A stretch of 64,000 nt of DNA from Pyxidicoccus sp. MSG2 (lineage in GTDB: Bacteria; Myxococcota; Myxococcia; Myxococcales; Myxococcaceae): the NCBI RefSeq assembly GCF_026626705.1, contig NZ_JAPNKC010000001.1, positions 3,286,001 through 3,350,000 on the forward strand. Direction: 5' to 3'. Below are positions 43,956 to 53,361 of this stretch, piece by piece; the stretch's first letter is position 1, and every line of letters starts with the position of its first letter. Below the pieces are notes generated by a model. The model had not been told where the DNA came from, searched no databases, and saw only the letters and a list, made by a program, of their open reading frames with translations. The position numbers were made by a program, and so were the translations under genes.

Positions 43956-44579
43956 ATGAGCCGTCCCACGCCTTCCCGCCGTCCCCTCTCCGGAGAGGGT
44001 CCCGTCATCCTCCACGCCGCCACCGACGCGCGCTGGCTGCCGCTGGCGCTCGAGCGCTTCGACGAGGTGCTGGTGGACCACGCCCACTGCGAGAAGAAGG
44101 CCGCCGCCAACGCGCTGTCGCTGCTCCAGGTGTACCCGGACCTGCCGGGGCTGCCGGCGCAGATGGCGCGACTCGCCCGCGAGGAGAGCGCGCACCTGGC
44201 CAAGGTGCTGGAGTTGATGGAGGCACGCGGCCTGACGCTGACGAAGGACTCCGGGGACCCGTACGCCCAGGCCCTGCAGAAGCTGGTGCGCAACCCGTCC
44301 GCGGAGCGCCGCGTGGACCGGCTCCTGGTGGCCGCCGTCATCGAGGCCCGCTCGTGCGAGCGCCTCTCGCTGCTCGCCGAGGGGCTCACCGACCCGGCGC
44401 TCGCGCGCTTCTACGGGGAGCTGGCCCAGTCCGAGGACGGGCACCAGTCCCTCTTCTTCCGGCTGGCCGTCACCGCCGCCAACGGCGACGAAGCCACCGT
44501 GCGCGAGCGGCTGGAGTGGATGCTGGAGCACGAAGCCCGCGTCATCACCGACGTGGGCCTGCGCGCCGCCATCCACTGA
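43956..44579 (+). CDS. miaE: tRNA-(ms2io6A37) hydroxylase
   Basis: 207 aa. The di-iron core has E-x-x-H motifs: 'LVDHAHCEKKAAANALSLL', REESAHLAKVLELM, 'VAAVIEARSCERLSLLAEGL', and QSEDGHQSLFFRLA. The order and spacing fit MiaE. It hydroxylates the isopentenyl group of ms2i6A37 in tRNA, using oxygen. miaA and miaB are not in the window. Last gene of the three-gene run; convergent with the SLC13 gene, 36 bp apart, without a clear terminator. Confidence 0.93.
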   Translation: MSRPTPSRRPLSGEGPVILHAATDARWLPLALERFDEVLVDHAHCEKKAAANALSLLQVYPDLPGLPAQMARLAREESAHLAKVLELMEARGLTLTKDSGDPYAQALQKLVRNPSAERRVDRLLVAAVIEARSCERLSLLAEGLTDPALARFYGELAQSEDGHQSLFFRLAVTAANGDEATVRERLEWMLEHEARVITDVGLRAAIH

Positions 44580-44615
44580 GGCATCACGGCATGGCCGCGA
44601 CGGCGCTCACGAGCG

Positions 44616-46514
44616 TCACGGCCCCGTGCCACCTGCTGGCGCCATGACCGTCGGCCCCGGACTCGCGGGAGCGACGGCGCTCACCGGCGTTCCCCGCGCG
44701 GGCGCCTCGCGGGCCGCCTTCTGGAAGGGCCACACCCAGGGCACGGCCACCACCAGCGCGGCCAGGAGCACCGCGGTGAGCGGCGTGCCCAGGCGGAAGA
44801 AGTCCGTGAAGCGGTAGTGCCCCGGGCCGTAGACGAGCACGCAGCTGGGCTCCAGCGGGGTGATGAACGAGCAGCTCGCCGCCAGCGTCACGCCCATGGC
44901 GAAGGCCCGCGGGTCCACGCCGAGCTCGTGCGCGGCATTGAGCGCCACCGGCAGCACCACCAGCGCCGCGGCCTGGTTGCTCATGGGCGCCGACAAAACG
45001 ATGGTCAGCACCATCAGCATCGCCAGCACCGTGCGCGGCCCGCCGTACGCCCCCAGCTCCGCCACCGCATTGCCGATGTACTTCCCCGCGCCGCTCTCCT
45101 CCATGGCCAGGCCCAGCGCCATCATGGAGCCGATGAGCAGCACCACGCGCCAGTCCACCCGGAAGGCGATGCGCGCGTCCACGCACCCGGTGGCAATCAT
45201 CGCCAGCATGCCGGTGAGCCCCGCCACCGACAGCGGCACCAGGCCCAGCGACCCGGCCCCCAGCGCCCCCAGGAAGAGCACCACCGCCAGCAGCGCCTTG
45301 CGGTGGCGCGGCGGCTGGTAGTCGTGCCCGCCCAGCACCACCAGGTTGGCGCCCTTCGCCAGCTCCGACACCTTCTCCTTCGCCCCGCGCAGGAGCAGCA
45401 CGTCACCCACGGACAGGGGCATCATCGACAGCGAGCGCTCGCCGAAGATGCGCCCCAGCAGCTGCAGCTTGGTGACGCGCTGAATCGCCGGCTTGCGGTG
45501 CAGCGCCAGAGCGACGAGGCCGTAGCGCTCCAGGAACAACGTCTCCTTCAGGCTGCGCCCCGTCAGCGGGCTGCCCTGCGGCACGGTGGCCTCGATGAGG
45601 ATGGTGTCCTTGTCGCTCAGCTCCGTGTCCGACAGCCTCACGTCCGGCCGGATTTCGATGCCGCGCAGGTCCTTCACCCGGAGGATGTCCTCGCGGTTGC
45701 CCTCGATGATGAGACGCTCGTCGCCGTGCAGCCGGTAGTTCGGCACCGCGGGCAGCGTCTGCCCGTCGCGGATGATGCCGATGACGCGCAGGCCGAGCCC
45801 TTCCGTGATGTCCGCCAGCTCCCTGCCCACGTAGCGCGAGTCCGCCGGCAGCATCGCCTCGGTGAGGTAGTCGCGCAGCGTCCAGTCGTCCACGCTCCCC
45901 TGCCCCTCGCGCGACGGCAGCAAGAGCGGTCCCAGCAGCACCACCACGAGGATGCCGATGATGCACAACGGGAAACCCACCGGCGCCAGCTCCGCCACGC
46001 CGATGGCCGACATCCCCATGCGCTGCAGCGCCGCGGACACCACCAGGTTGGTGGACGTGCCGTAGAGGAAGATCATCCCGCCCAGCATCGACGCGTAGGC
46101 CAGCGGCAGCAGCACCTTGCTCTTGGGCACCTTCGCCCGGTTCGCCGCGCCAATGGCCACCGGCAGGAAGGCCGCCGTCGTCACCGTGTTGGAGATGATG
46201 GAGGAGAAGGCCGCCACCGCGACCATCATCGCCATGACGAACGTCTGATGGCCGAAGCGGGCGAAGAAGGCCAGCCGCTGACCCACGAGCTGCACCACGC
46301 CCGTGGAGGCGAGCCCCTGCGTCATGGCCAGCAGCGTGAAGATGAAGATGACCGTGTCGTTGCTGAAGCCCTCGAAGGCCTGCTGCGGCGTGAGAACGCC
46401 CGTCAGGGCGAGCAGACACACCACCACCAGCGAGCTGACCTCGATGGGGATGGTGTCGAAGGAGAACAGCACCAACGCGACGACGACGATGCCGAGGACG
46501 ATGGCGATGGTCAT
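44616..46514 (-). CDS. SLC13/DASS-family permease with two RCK_C domains
   Basis: 632 aa. About five membrane segments in each half; the signature regions are 'ALTGVLTPQQAFEGFSNDTVIFIFTLLAMTQGLASTG', FSSIISNTVTTAAFLPVAIGAA and, near the end, 'VLTIVLSAPMSNQAAALVVLPVALNAA'. Two soluble RCK_C (TrkA_C) domains occupy about 205-375: 'YVGRELADITEGLGLRVIGIIRDGQTLPAVPNYRLHGDERLIIEG' and 'LTGRSLKETLFLERYGLVALALHRKP'. Transporters with this layout move dicarboxylates, sulfate or other anions with Na+. The ATG at 46514 was preferred; 46529 is possible. Its upstream region contains repeat copy 1, next to the Rpn gene. Confidence 0.9.
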   Translation of the reverse strand: MTIAIVLGIVVVALVLFSFDTIPIEVSSLVVVCLLALTGVLTPQQAFEGFSNDTVIFIFTLLAMTQGLASTGVVQLVGQRLAFFARFGHQTFVMAMMVAVAAFSSIISNTVTTAAFLPVAIGAANRAKVPKSKVLLPLAYASMLGGMIFLYGTSTNLVVSAALQRMGMSAIGVAELAPVGFPLCIIGILVVVLLGPLLLPSREGQGSVDDWTLRDYLTEAMLPADSRYVGRELADITEGLGLRVIGIIRDGQTLPAVPNYRLHGDERLIIEGNREDILRVKDLRGIEIRPDVRLSDTELSDKDTILIEATVPQGSPLTGRSLKETLFLERYGLVALALHRKPAIQRVTKLQLLGRIFGERSLSMMPLSVGDVLLLRGAKEKVSELAKGANLVVLGGHDYQPPRHRKALLAVVLFLGALGAGSLGLVPLSVAGLTGMLAMIATGCVDARIAFRVDWRVVLLIGSMMALGLAMEESGAGKYIGNAVAELGAYGGPRTVLAMLMVLTIVLSAPMSNQAAALVVLPVALNAAHELGVDPRAFAMGVTLAASCSFITPLEPSCVLVYGPGHYRFTDFFRLGTPLTAVLLAALVVAVPWVWPFQKAAREAPARGTPVSAVAPASPGPTVMAPAGGTGP

Positions 46515-46551
46515 GGGTTCCGCCACCAACCTGTGCCCTTTCCCGCCGCGA

Positions 46552-46655
46552 GGTGAGCCCCCTGGCGCATCGCGCCGTCGACTACTGGATGCCCGGCCGC
46601 TGATACGTGGAATCAGGAGAGCCCTGTCCGGAAGGCCGGTTCACCGCCAGACGCC
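46552..46655 (+). repeat. 104-bp direct repeat, copy 1 (upstream of Rpn gene)
   Basis: Copy 1 of a 104-bp direct repeat; copy 2 is at 47784-47887. Aligned without gaps, 86 of 104 bases match. The first 18 bases, GGTGAGCCCCCTGGCGCA, are identical. Weaker similarity continues for about 50 bp beyond the 3' end (to about 46707 and 47944, with small indels). This copy sits between the divergent SLC13 and Rpn genes. Confidence 0.9.
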
Positions 46656-46721
46656 CCCTCGCGAGCACAGCCACCCGAAGGTCTCCCGTCTGGCCCGACG
46701 CGTGCTTTGGGCCCGGCCACC

Positions 46722-47741
46722 ATGTCCGGCCCGCACGACCTCTTCGTCCGCTACACCTTCGGCCATCCCGAGCGGGCCGCGGCTGAGCTGCGCGCCGTGC
46801 TGCCCGCGCACGTCGTCTCCGCCGTGGACTGGACGTCTCTGCGCAGAGAACCCGGCAGCGTCGTAGACCCGGAACTGCGAGAAACCGAGAGCGACCTGCT
46901 CTTCACGGCGCGCCTGCGCACCGGCCACCCGCTGCTGCTGTATGTGCTGCTGGAGCACCAGTCCACGGTGGACCGGTGGATGGCGCTGCGCATGCTGCGC
47001 TACGTGGTGCGCCAGTTGGAGCGTTGGCGCCAGGAGCACCCGGACAGCACCGGGCTGCCGCCCATCCTCCCGCTCGTCATGTACCACGGGCCCGAGGGGG
47101 CCTGGACGGCGCCACGCCGGGTGGAGGAGCTCTTCGCGTTGCCGGAGAAAGAGTGGGCACGGTGGCGAGCGCTGGTACCGCGCTTCGAGTACCTGCTCGA
47201 TGACCTGACAGCGGAGCGGGAGGAGGCGCTGAACTCGCGGCCCGGGCCGCCCCTGGTCCGGCTGGCGTGGTTGGCGTTGCGGTACGGGCGCAGCAAAGCG
47301 CTGGCGCGGAAACTGCCGGAGTGGGTGGCGATCTTCGCGCAGGTGCAGACAGGCCCCGGAGGCACCGATGGGTTGGCGGTGCTCATCCGGTACCTCATGT
47401 TGACAGGAGATGAGGCCACGCGTGAAGCAACCGGGCAGGTGTTACATTCGGTGCTGGGTGAGCAGCGCAAGGAGGAACTGATGCGGGGCTACGGCGAGGA
47501 ACTCATCGAGCGAGGACTCCAGCAGGGCCTGGAAAGGGGCCGGGAGGAGGGCCTGGCGCAGGGACTGGTTCGCGGACGCGCCGAGGCCATCCTGCGCATC
47601 CTCACCGCACGGGACGTGCCGCTGAACGAATCGGCCCGGAAGCGCATCCTCTCCTGCACGGACATGGCCACGCTGGACCGCTGGTTCGACAAGTCCCTGA
47701 ACGCCACCTCCTTCTCCGCGGTGTTCGAGGACCCGGCGTAG
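46722..47741 (+). CDS. Rpn-family (PD-(D/E)XK) nuclease / transposase-31 protein
   Basis: 339 aa. The nuclease core is ETESDLLFTARLRTGHPLLLYVLLEHQST: Asp in SDLLF and Glu-x-Gln (EHQS) are the PD-(D/E)XK residues of the Rpn/'transposase 31' family, whose members promote recombination in E. coli. Next comes DRWMALRMLRYVVRQLERW. The C-terminal part (about 255-315) has the family's Gly/Glu/Gln repeats, ELIERGLQQGLERGREEGLAQGLVRGRAEA. Two 104-bp direct repeats bracket the gene, suggesting it arrived, or was duplicated, as a unit with the pckG upstream region. No transposase of the IS type is near. Confidence 0.9.
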   Translation: MSGPHDLFVRYTFGHPERAAAELRAVLPAHVVSAVDWTSLRREPGSVVDPELRETESDLLFTARLRTGHPLLLYVLLEHQSTVDRWMALRMLRYVVRQLERWRQEHPDSTGLPPILPLVMYHGPEGAWTAPRRVEELFALPEKEWARWRALVPRFEYLLDDLTAEREEALNSRPGPPLVRLAWLALRYGRSKALARKLPEWVAIFAQVQTGPGGTDGLAVLIRYLMLTGDEATREATGQVLHSVLGEQRKEELMRGYGEELIERGLQQGLERGREEGLAQGLVRGRAEAILRILTARDVPLNESARKRILSCTDMATLDRWFDKSLNATSFSAVFEDPA

Positions 47742-47783
47742 TCGCCGCTGACGGCGTCGTCAGGTGCAGGCCTCTCCGTACGC

Positions 47784-47887
47784 GGTGAGCCCCCTGGCGC
47801 ACTGTGTCGTCAACTACTGGAAGCCCGGTCGCTGATAAGTGGAATTAGTAGAGCCCCGTCTGGTGGCCCGGTTGACTGCCGGACGCC
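47784..47887 (+). repeat. 104-bp direct repeat, copy 2 (upstream of pckG)
   Basis: Copy 2 of the repeat described at 46552-46655; it lies between the Rpn gene and pckG, and ends 114 bp before the pckG start. Since it is directly upstream of pckG, it may hold part of the pckG promoter or leader; copy 1 would then be a duplicated control region. No clear -35/-10 pair could be fixed. Confidence 0.9.
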
Positions 47888-48001
47888 AGTTGCATTCCCG
47901 GCCTCCTTCCAGAAGGTTTGTCGTCTCTCCCGTTGGTAGGTTCCGGCCCCTTGGGACGGCACGCGGGAATCCCTATTTCGAGACGACACGAGGATACTTC
48001 G

Positions 48002-49795
48002 ATGGCTTCGACGCAAGCGGCGGCGGTGGGTGAGAAGGCCCCCACGAAGAACCCCACGCTCCTGGCCTGGGTGGCCAAGATGGCCCAGATGACCCAGCCG
48101 GACAGCATCGTCTGGTGCGACGGCTCCGAGGAGGAGAAGAAGCGCCTGACGGACCAGGCGGTGAAGGAGGGAATCCTCATCCCCCTGAACCAGCAGAAGC
48201 GCCCCGGCTGCTATCTGCACCGCTCCAACCCCAATGACGTGGCGCGCGTGGAGCACCTCACGTTCATCTGTACGCCCAACAAGACGGACGCCGGCCCCAC
48301 CAACAACTGGATGGACCCGGACGAGGCGTACACCAAGCTGGGTCAGCACTTCGACGGCGCCATGAAGGGCCGCACCATGTACGTGGTGCCCTACGCCATG
48401 GGCCCCATCGGCAGCCCCTCCACCAAGATTGGCGTGGAGCTCACCGACAGCGTCTACGTGGTGCTCAACATGCGGATCATGGCCCGCATGGGGAAGCAGG
48501 CGCTGGACATGCTGGGCGACAGCGACGACTTCAACCGCGGCCTGCACAGCACCGGCGACGTGAATCCGGACCGCCGCTACATCTGCCACTTCCCCCAGGA
48601 CAACACCATCTGGAGCTTCGGCTCGGGATATGGCGGCAACGTGCTGCTCGGGAAGAAATGCCTCGCGCTGCGCATCGGCAGCTACCTGGGCCGCGAGGAG
48701 GGGTGGCTGGCCGAGCACATGCTCATCCTCGGCGTCACCAGCCCCAAGGGTGAGACGACCTACGTCGCCGCCGCCTTCCCGTCCGCGTGCGGCAAGACGA
48801 ACTTCGCGATGATGATTCCTCCGGCCGAGTACAAGGGCTGGAAGATTGAAACGGTCGGCGACGACATCGCCTGGATGCGCCCCGGTCCGGATGGCCGCCT
48901 GTACGCCATCAACCCGGAGGCCGGCTACTTCGGCGTGGTGCCCGGCACCAACTACAAGACCAACCCCAACGCGATGGAGACCATCGCCAAGGACACCCTC
49001 TTCACCAACGTGGCGATGACGGCCGACGGTGACGTGTGGTGGGAGGGCAAGGACGGCGAGGTGCCGGACGAGCTCACCGACTGGCAGGGCCGCCCCTGGA
49101 AGAAGGGCAGCACGGAGAAGGCGGCGCACCCGAACAGCCGCTTCACCGCGCCCATGGCGAACAACCCGGCGCTCAGCTCCAAGGCCAATGACCCGATGGG
49201 CGTGCCCATCTCCGCCCTCATCTTCGGCGGCCGCCGCTCCAACACCATCCCGCTCGTCATCCAGGCGTTCAACTGGACGCACGGCGTGTTCCTCGGCGCC
49301 ACCATGGGCAGCGAGACCACGGCCGCCGCCACCGGCAAGGTCGGCGTCGTGCGCCGCGACCCCATGGCCATGCTGCCCTTCTGCGGCTACCACATGGGCG
49401 ACTACCTCCAGCACTGGCTGGACATGCAGAAGGCGATTCCGCAGCTGCCCAAGATCTTCCAGGTCAACTGGTTCCGGCAGGACAAGAACGGCAAGTTCGT
49501 CTGGCCGGGCTTCGGGGACAACATGCGCGTGCTCGAGTGGATCGTGAACCGCGTCCACGGCCGCGTCCCCACGAAGGAGACGCTGCTGGGCTGGGTGCCG
49601 CGCTCCGACGAGGGCCTCAACCTCAAGGGCCTGGACATCTCCGCCGAGGCCGTCGCCGAGGCCACCTCCATCAAGGAGGACGAGTGGAAGAGCGAGCTGA
49701 AGAGCCAGGAGGTCTTCTTCGAGCAGCTGGGCACCAAGGCCCCCGAGGCCCTTATGCTCCAGCGCAAGCTGCTCATCTCCCGTCTGGAGTCCTGA
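48002..49795 (+). CDS. pckG: Phosphoenolpyruvate carboxykinase (GTP)
   Basis: 597 aa. Of the GTP-dependent type: '[25 protein letters not shown]', '[35 protein letters not shown]', kinase-1 loop [13 protein letters not shown], and [12 protein letters not shown]. It turns oxaloacetate into PEP with GTP, the committed step of gluconeogenesis, in the cytoplasm. GAGGA lies seven bases before ATG 48002. A strong terminator (49825-49879) follows, so it is likely a single-gene transcript. Repeat copy 2 lies upstream. Confidence 0.96.
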   Translation: MASTQAAAVGEKAPTKNPTLLAWVAKMAQMTQPDSIVWCDGSEEEKKRLTDQAVKEGILIPLNQQKRPGCYLHRSNPNDVARVEHLTFICTPNKTDAGPTNNWMDPDEAYTKLGQHFDGAMKGRTMYVVPYAMGPIGSPSTKIGVELTDSVYVVLNMRIMARMGKQALDMLGDSDDFNRGLHSTGDVNPDRRYICHFPQDNTIWSFGSGYGGNVLLGKKCLALRIGSYLGREEGWLAEHMLILGVTSPKGETTYVAAAFPSACGKTNFAMMIPPAEYKGWKIETVGDDIAWMRPGPDGRLYAINPEAGYFGVVPGTNYKTNPNAMETIAKDTLFTNVAMTADGDVWWEGKDGEVPDELTDWQGRPWKKGSTEKAAHPNSRFTAPMANNPALSSKANDPMGVPISALIFGGRRSNTIPLVIQAFNWTHGVFLGATMGSETTAAATGKVGVVRRDPMAMLPFCGYHMGDYLQHWLDMQKAIPQLPKIFQVNWFRQDKNGKFVWPGFGDNMRVLEWIVNRVHGRVPTKETLLGWVPRSDEGLNLKGLDISAEAVAEATSIKEDEWKSELKSQEVFFEQLGTKAPEALMLQRKLLISRLES

Positions 49796-49824
49796 GCCTC
49801 CCTGTAGCGACCTGAAGCCCTGTT

Positions 49825-49879
49825 CCGGGGCCGCTTCCTGCCTGCTCATGCCGGGCGTGGGGCGGCCCCGGTGTCTTTT
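49825..49879 (+). terminator. Rho-independent terminator of pckG
   Basis: A perfect 10-bp stem (49825-49834 with 49862-49871) with a 27-base loop that can fold further, followed by TGTCTTTT. It begins 30 bases after the pckG stop. Confidence 0.8.
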
Positions 49880-49941
49880 CACGGGAAGTGAAGGCGCCCT
49901 CTTCGCCGTGCGGGCGGCTCCGCGCTAGGCTCGGGGTCACC

Positions 49942-50766
49942 ATGAGACTGGCTTTTGTGTTGTCGGTGGCCCTCGCGCTGGCGCCACCGGTGGCGCTCGC
50001 GCAGCGCGGCGGCGCCCGGAATCCGGCGGTCCTCATCCGCGAGGGTGAGCGGCTGTACCAGGCTGGGAAGTACCGCGAGGCGGCCGAGGCGCTGAAGAAG
50101 GCGCACGAGCTGTCGCCCAATCCGAAGCTCATCTACAACATCGCCGTCGCCCTGGAGAACGCGGGCGAATTGCGCGAGTCGCTCTCCTGGTACCAGCAGT
50201 ACGTCGGCAACACGGAGGGCACGGACCCCACGCTGCTCAAGCGCAGCGCGCGCGGCATCGACCGGCTCCAGGTCCTCATCAAGAAGGAGGAGCAGGCGCA
50301 GGCCACCGCGGACACCGAGCGCGAGAAGCTCCAGGCGGAAGCCGACGCGGCACGCCGCCGGGCAGAGGAGGAGCAACTGGCGGCCCGGCGCGCGGAGGAG
50401 GAGAACCTGCGCCGTCAGCAGGCCGAGCACGAGCGCGCGATGAAGTCGTACAAGCGCCAGCGCATCGCCGCCTTCGCGATTGGCGGCGTGGCCGTGGCCG
50501 GCGTGGGCGCGGGCGTGCTCTTCGGCATGCAGGCGCGCGACGCGCGCGAGCAGTTCGACGCCGCCCGGAACCTGGAGGACAAGCAGGCCCGCGCGGACGA
50601 CACGAAGAGCAAGGCACTGCTCGCGGACATCGGCTTCGGCGTGGGCCTGGCCGGGGCGATTACGGCCATCATCCTCTACCCGAAGGATGGACCGCCCGTG
50701 GAGGGCGAGGTGCGGGTGACGTTGGCGCCCAGGGGCGCCGGAGCCGGAATGGAGGTCAGCTTCTGA
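49942..50766 (+). CDS. Secreted TPR protein with coiled coil and C-terminal membrane segments
   Basis: 274 aa. Signal peptide (MRLAFVLSVALALAPPVALAQ). TPR-like helices at about 30-90 (EGERLYQAGKYREAAEALKKAHELSPNPKLIYNIAVALENAGELRESLSWYQQYV). A long charged coiled coil (about 105-170: EEQAQATADTEREKLQAEADAARRRAEEEQLAARRAEEENLRRQQAEHERAMKSYKRQR, shown here only as a summary of its Glu/Arg/Ala pattern) follows. Then come two hydrophobic stretches (about 173-193 and 225-243). The layout recurs in many myxobacterial operons next to lipoproteins. Its stop shares an A with the start of the binding-protein gene (TGATG). Confidence 0.75.
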   Translation: MRLAFVLSVALALAPPVALAQRGGARNPAVLIREGERLYQAGKYREAAEALKKAHELSPNPKLIYNIAVALENAGELRESLSWYQQYVGNTEGTDPTLLKRSARGIDRLQVLIKKEEQAQATADTEREKLQAEADAARRRAEEEQLAARRAEEENLRRQQAEHERAMKSYKRQRIAAFAIGGVAVAGVGAGVLFGMQARDAREQFDAARNLEDKQARADDTKSKALLADIGFGVGLAGAITAIILYPKDGPPVEGEVRVTLAPRGAGAGMEVSF

Positions 50767-52190
50767 TGCGCGCGCTGGGACTGATGACGTGCTGCACCGT
50801 GCTGCTGGCCGGCTGCAGCTTCACCACCGCCGGTGGGCTCACCGAGTGCGAGACGAGCGCGGACTGCGACTCGGCGCAGGTGTGCAACGAGGGCTTCTGC
50901 CTGCCGCAGCCGGTGGGCTGTGGCGACGTGTTCGGCCCCGTCTCCAAGCCGAACACGATTCCGCTGGGCGCGGCGCTGCCCCTGACGACGTCCGAGGGCA
51001 AGGACGAGTCCGAGGAGCAGGCGCTCAACTCCATCAAGCTGGTGATTGAAGAGGTCAACCAGCGCGAGGGCATCAACGGCCGGAACTTCATCCTCTACAT
51101 CTGCGACACCGGCTCCGACGCCGCGCGCGCCCGTGAGCAGGCCCAGTGGCTGGTGAACGAGAAGGCGGTGCCGGTGGTCTTCACTTCCGGCAGCGCGCAG
51201 ACGATTGCCGCCTCCAGCGTCACCATCGCCGCCGGCGCACTGATGATGACGCACACGTCGACGAGCCCGGACATCGCCACGCTGCCCGACAAGGCTCAAG
51301 GAGCGGCGGGGCTGGTGTGGCGGACGGCGCCCTCGGACACGCTGCAGGGCCGCGTCATCGGCGACCTGCTCCAGGGCACCATCACCGTGGCGGACAACGC
51401 GACGGCCTTCGCGAACACGAACAAGGTCGTGCTGTCCTACGTGGACGACCCGTATGGCCAGGGCCTGTCCGGCGTGGTGCTCCGCCGGCTGACGCAGCCG
51501 CAGGTCATCTCCGCGAAGTACAACCGCAACGCGGACGTGACTCCGGCGGTGACCGCCATCAGCACCCAGCAGCCCGACATCACGGTGATGGTGGGCTTCT
51601 CCGAGGACAACGCGAAGGTCATCAACCAGCTCGCCGCCCAGGGCACCAAGGGGCGGAAGTGGTTCTTCACGGACGCCGGCAAGGACCCGGGCCTGTTCAC
51701 CAACCTGGGTGCCAACAAGAGCGAGGTCAATGGCGCCTACGGCACCGCCCCGGCCCAGGCCCGTACCGGGGACAACGTGTACAAGCAGTTCGCCAACCGC
51801 TTCCAGGCCGCGTACGGCAAGGACCCGGGCCAGTTCTCCTTCACCGCGCACGCGTTTGACGCCATGTACCTCGTCGCGCTGGGCACCGCCTACGCGGCGG
51901 GCCCGGACGCCAGCAAGCCGCAGCCCATCACCGGCGCCCGCATCGCCGAGGGGCTGACGCACATGACGCCGGGCGCGGGCGTCACCGCGCCAGCCTTCGA
52001 CCTGGGCTACAACGACTTCATCAGCGCCCGGGATGCCATGCGCACCGGTACCGTCATCAACGTGAAGGGCGCCAGCGGCGACCTGGACTTCAACAACGAC
52101 ACGGGCGAGGCCCCGTCCGAGTACGAGCTGTGGAAGGTGGAGAACGGCGCCTTCAAGACGGTGCAGCTCATCAAGCCGTCCGCGGACTGA
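50766..52190 (+). CDS. Periplasmic-binding-like (type 1, LivJ-like) lipoprotein with Cys-rich N-terminus
   Basis: 474 aa. Lipobox VLLAGC (Cys17). Just after it lies a short Cys-rich motif, TECETSADCDSAQVCNEGFCLPQPVGCG, seen in many myxobacterial lipoproteins. The main part (about 60-450) is a type 1 periplasmic-binding fold: NTIPLGAALPLT, NSIKLVIEEVNQREGING, LYICDTGSDAARAREQAQWLVNEKAVPVVFTSGSAQTIAASS, VVLSYVDDPYGQGLSGVVLRRL. This is the branched-chain amino acid binding type. No ABC permease or ATPase genes follow, so it may be a sensor or an orphan receptor. Its last 20 bases overlap the convergent aminotransferase gene. Confidence 0.82.
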   Translation: MRALGLMTCCTVLLAGCSFTTAGGLTECETSADCDSAQVCNEGFCLPQPVGCGDVFGPVSKPNTIPLGAALPLTTSEGKDESEEQALNSIKLVIEEVNQREGINGRNFILYICDTGSDAARAREQAQWLVNEKAVPVVFTSGSAQTIAASSVTIAAGALMMTHTSTSPDIATLPDKAQGAAGLVWRTAPSDTLQGRVIGDLLQGTITVADNATAFANTNKVVLSYVDDPYGQGLSGVVLRRLTQPQVISAKYNRNADVTPAVTAISTQQPDITVMVGFSEDNAKVINQLAAQGTKGRKWFFTDAGKDPGLFTNLGANKSEVNGAYGTAPAQARTGDNVYKQFANRFQAAYGKDPGQFSFTAHAFDAMYLVALGTAYAAGPDASKPQPITGARIAEGLTHMTPGAGVTAPAFDLGYNDFISARDAMRTGTVINVKGASGDLDFNNDTGEAPSEYELWKVENGAFKTVQLIKPSAD

Positions 52191-53361
52191 CGGGCCCCTC
52201 TCCCAACACCCGCGCCAGCACCTCCACGGCGGCGGCGAACACCTCGGGCGTCGGCAGCAGCGACAGCACGAGGAAGGCGCCGCCGCCGAAGTCGTAGAAG
52301 TACCCCGGCTGCACCCGCACGCCCGCGTCCAGCAGGGCGAGGCAGGTGGCCTCCTCGCCGGGCTCCGCCGGAATCCTCAGCACCGCGCTCCACCCGCCGT
52401 GCGCGGGCACCACGTCCCACGTGGCGCCCGCCGGGCGGGCCTTCAGCAGGCGCTGGCGGTTGCCCCTCACGCGCTCCAGCACCGCTGCCTGGAAGCGGGG
52501 CACGTGGGCCAGCAACTCCGGGAGCGCGAGCTGCACGGGCGTGCCCACCGGCAGGTACGTGTCCGCCACCCACTCCAGCCGCGCCAGCGCCTCGTCGCGC
52601 AGGGGCTGGGGGCCGCCCACGTGCATCCACCCCAGCTTGAGGCCGGGCAGCCCCGCGACTTTCGACAGGCCGGACAGGGCGAAGGTGAGCGCGGGCAGCG
52701 CGCGTCCGGCCACGGTGGCCACGCGCGAGGGCTCGGTGTCCCAGGCGAAGTCACTGAAGACTTCATCGGACACCAGCGCCAGCCCGTGGCGCGCGCACGC
52801 GTCCGCCAGCGCCGCCAGTTCGCCCTCGTGCAGGTAGTGGCCGGTGGGGTTGCCGGGGTTGACGACGAGCACCGCGCGGGTGCGGGCGTCGCACGCGGCC
52901 TCCACCTCGTCCACGTCCAGGCCGAAGCCGTGCGCGCGGGGCAGGGGGTAGGGCCGCGTCTCCACGCCCTCCAGGCGCGCGAGGTGCTCGAAGAGGGGGT
53001 AACTGGGCGCGGGCACCAGGACGTTGTCTCCCGGCTCGCACAGCAGCTTGAAGAGCCACCCGTAGGCCTCGCTGGTGCTGGCCGTCAGCACGAGGTGCTC
53101 GGGGGACACGGCCGCGCCGCGGGCCGTCAGGTGCGTGGCCAGGGCGTGGCGCGCGGAAGGAAGGCCGAGGGCTTCCGGCGCGTAGCCACAGGCGCCGGGA
53201 GGGGCGAGCAGGCCTGTCGCGGGGGCGGGCAGCCCCACGCGCGTGGGGTTGGACTCGGTGACGTCCAGCAGGGGGAGCCCGCGGGCGCGGTGCCGGGCGA
53301 GCGCCTGTGCCAGCGGGTTGGGGGTGCGGGGGAAGTCGGAGCGGGCGGAGAAGCCGCTCAC
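52171..53361 (-). CDS. Class I/II PLP-dependent aminotransferase
   Basis: 396 aa. Motifs: LLDVTESNPTRVGLP (substrate side), YAPEALGLPSARHALA, 'VLTASTSEAYGWLFKLLCEPGDNVLVPAPSYPLFEHLA', 'VVNPGNPTGHYLHEGELAALADACARHGLALVSDEVFSDFAW' and the PLP-lysine region TFALSGLSKVAGLPGLKLGW. It swaps an amino group between an amino acid and a keto acid; the substrate is unknown. It is not BioA, which is class III. It is the last gene in the direction of the bio operon, coupled to the small gene upstream by ATGA. Confidence 0.88.
   Translation of the reverse strand: MSGFSARSDFPRTPNPLAQALARHRARGLPLLDVTESNPTRVGLPAPATGLLAPPGACGYAPEALGLPSARHALATHLTARGAAVSPEHLVLTASTSEAYGWLFKLLCEPGDNVLVPAPSYPLFEHLARLEGVETRPYPLPRAHGFGLDVDEVEAACDARTRAVLVVNPGNPTGHYLHEGELAALADACARHGLALVSDEVFSDFAWDTEPSRVATVAGRALPALTFALSGLSKVAGLPGLKLGWMHVGGPQPLRDEALARLEWVADTYLPVGTPVQLALPELLAHVPRFQAAVLERVRGNRQRLLKARPAGATWDVVPAHGGWSAVLRIPAEPGEEATCLALLDAGVRVQPGYFYDFGGGAFLVLSLLPTPEVFAAAVEVLARVLGEGPVSPRTA

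Noticed and set aside
52171..53361. Calling the aminotransferase BioA
   Set aside because: Its sequence is class I/II (NPGNPTGHYL, LSGLSK), while BioA is class III.
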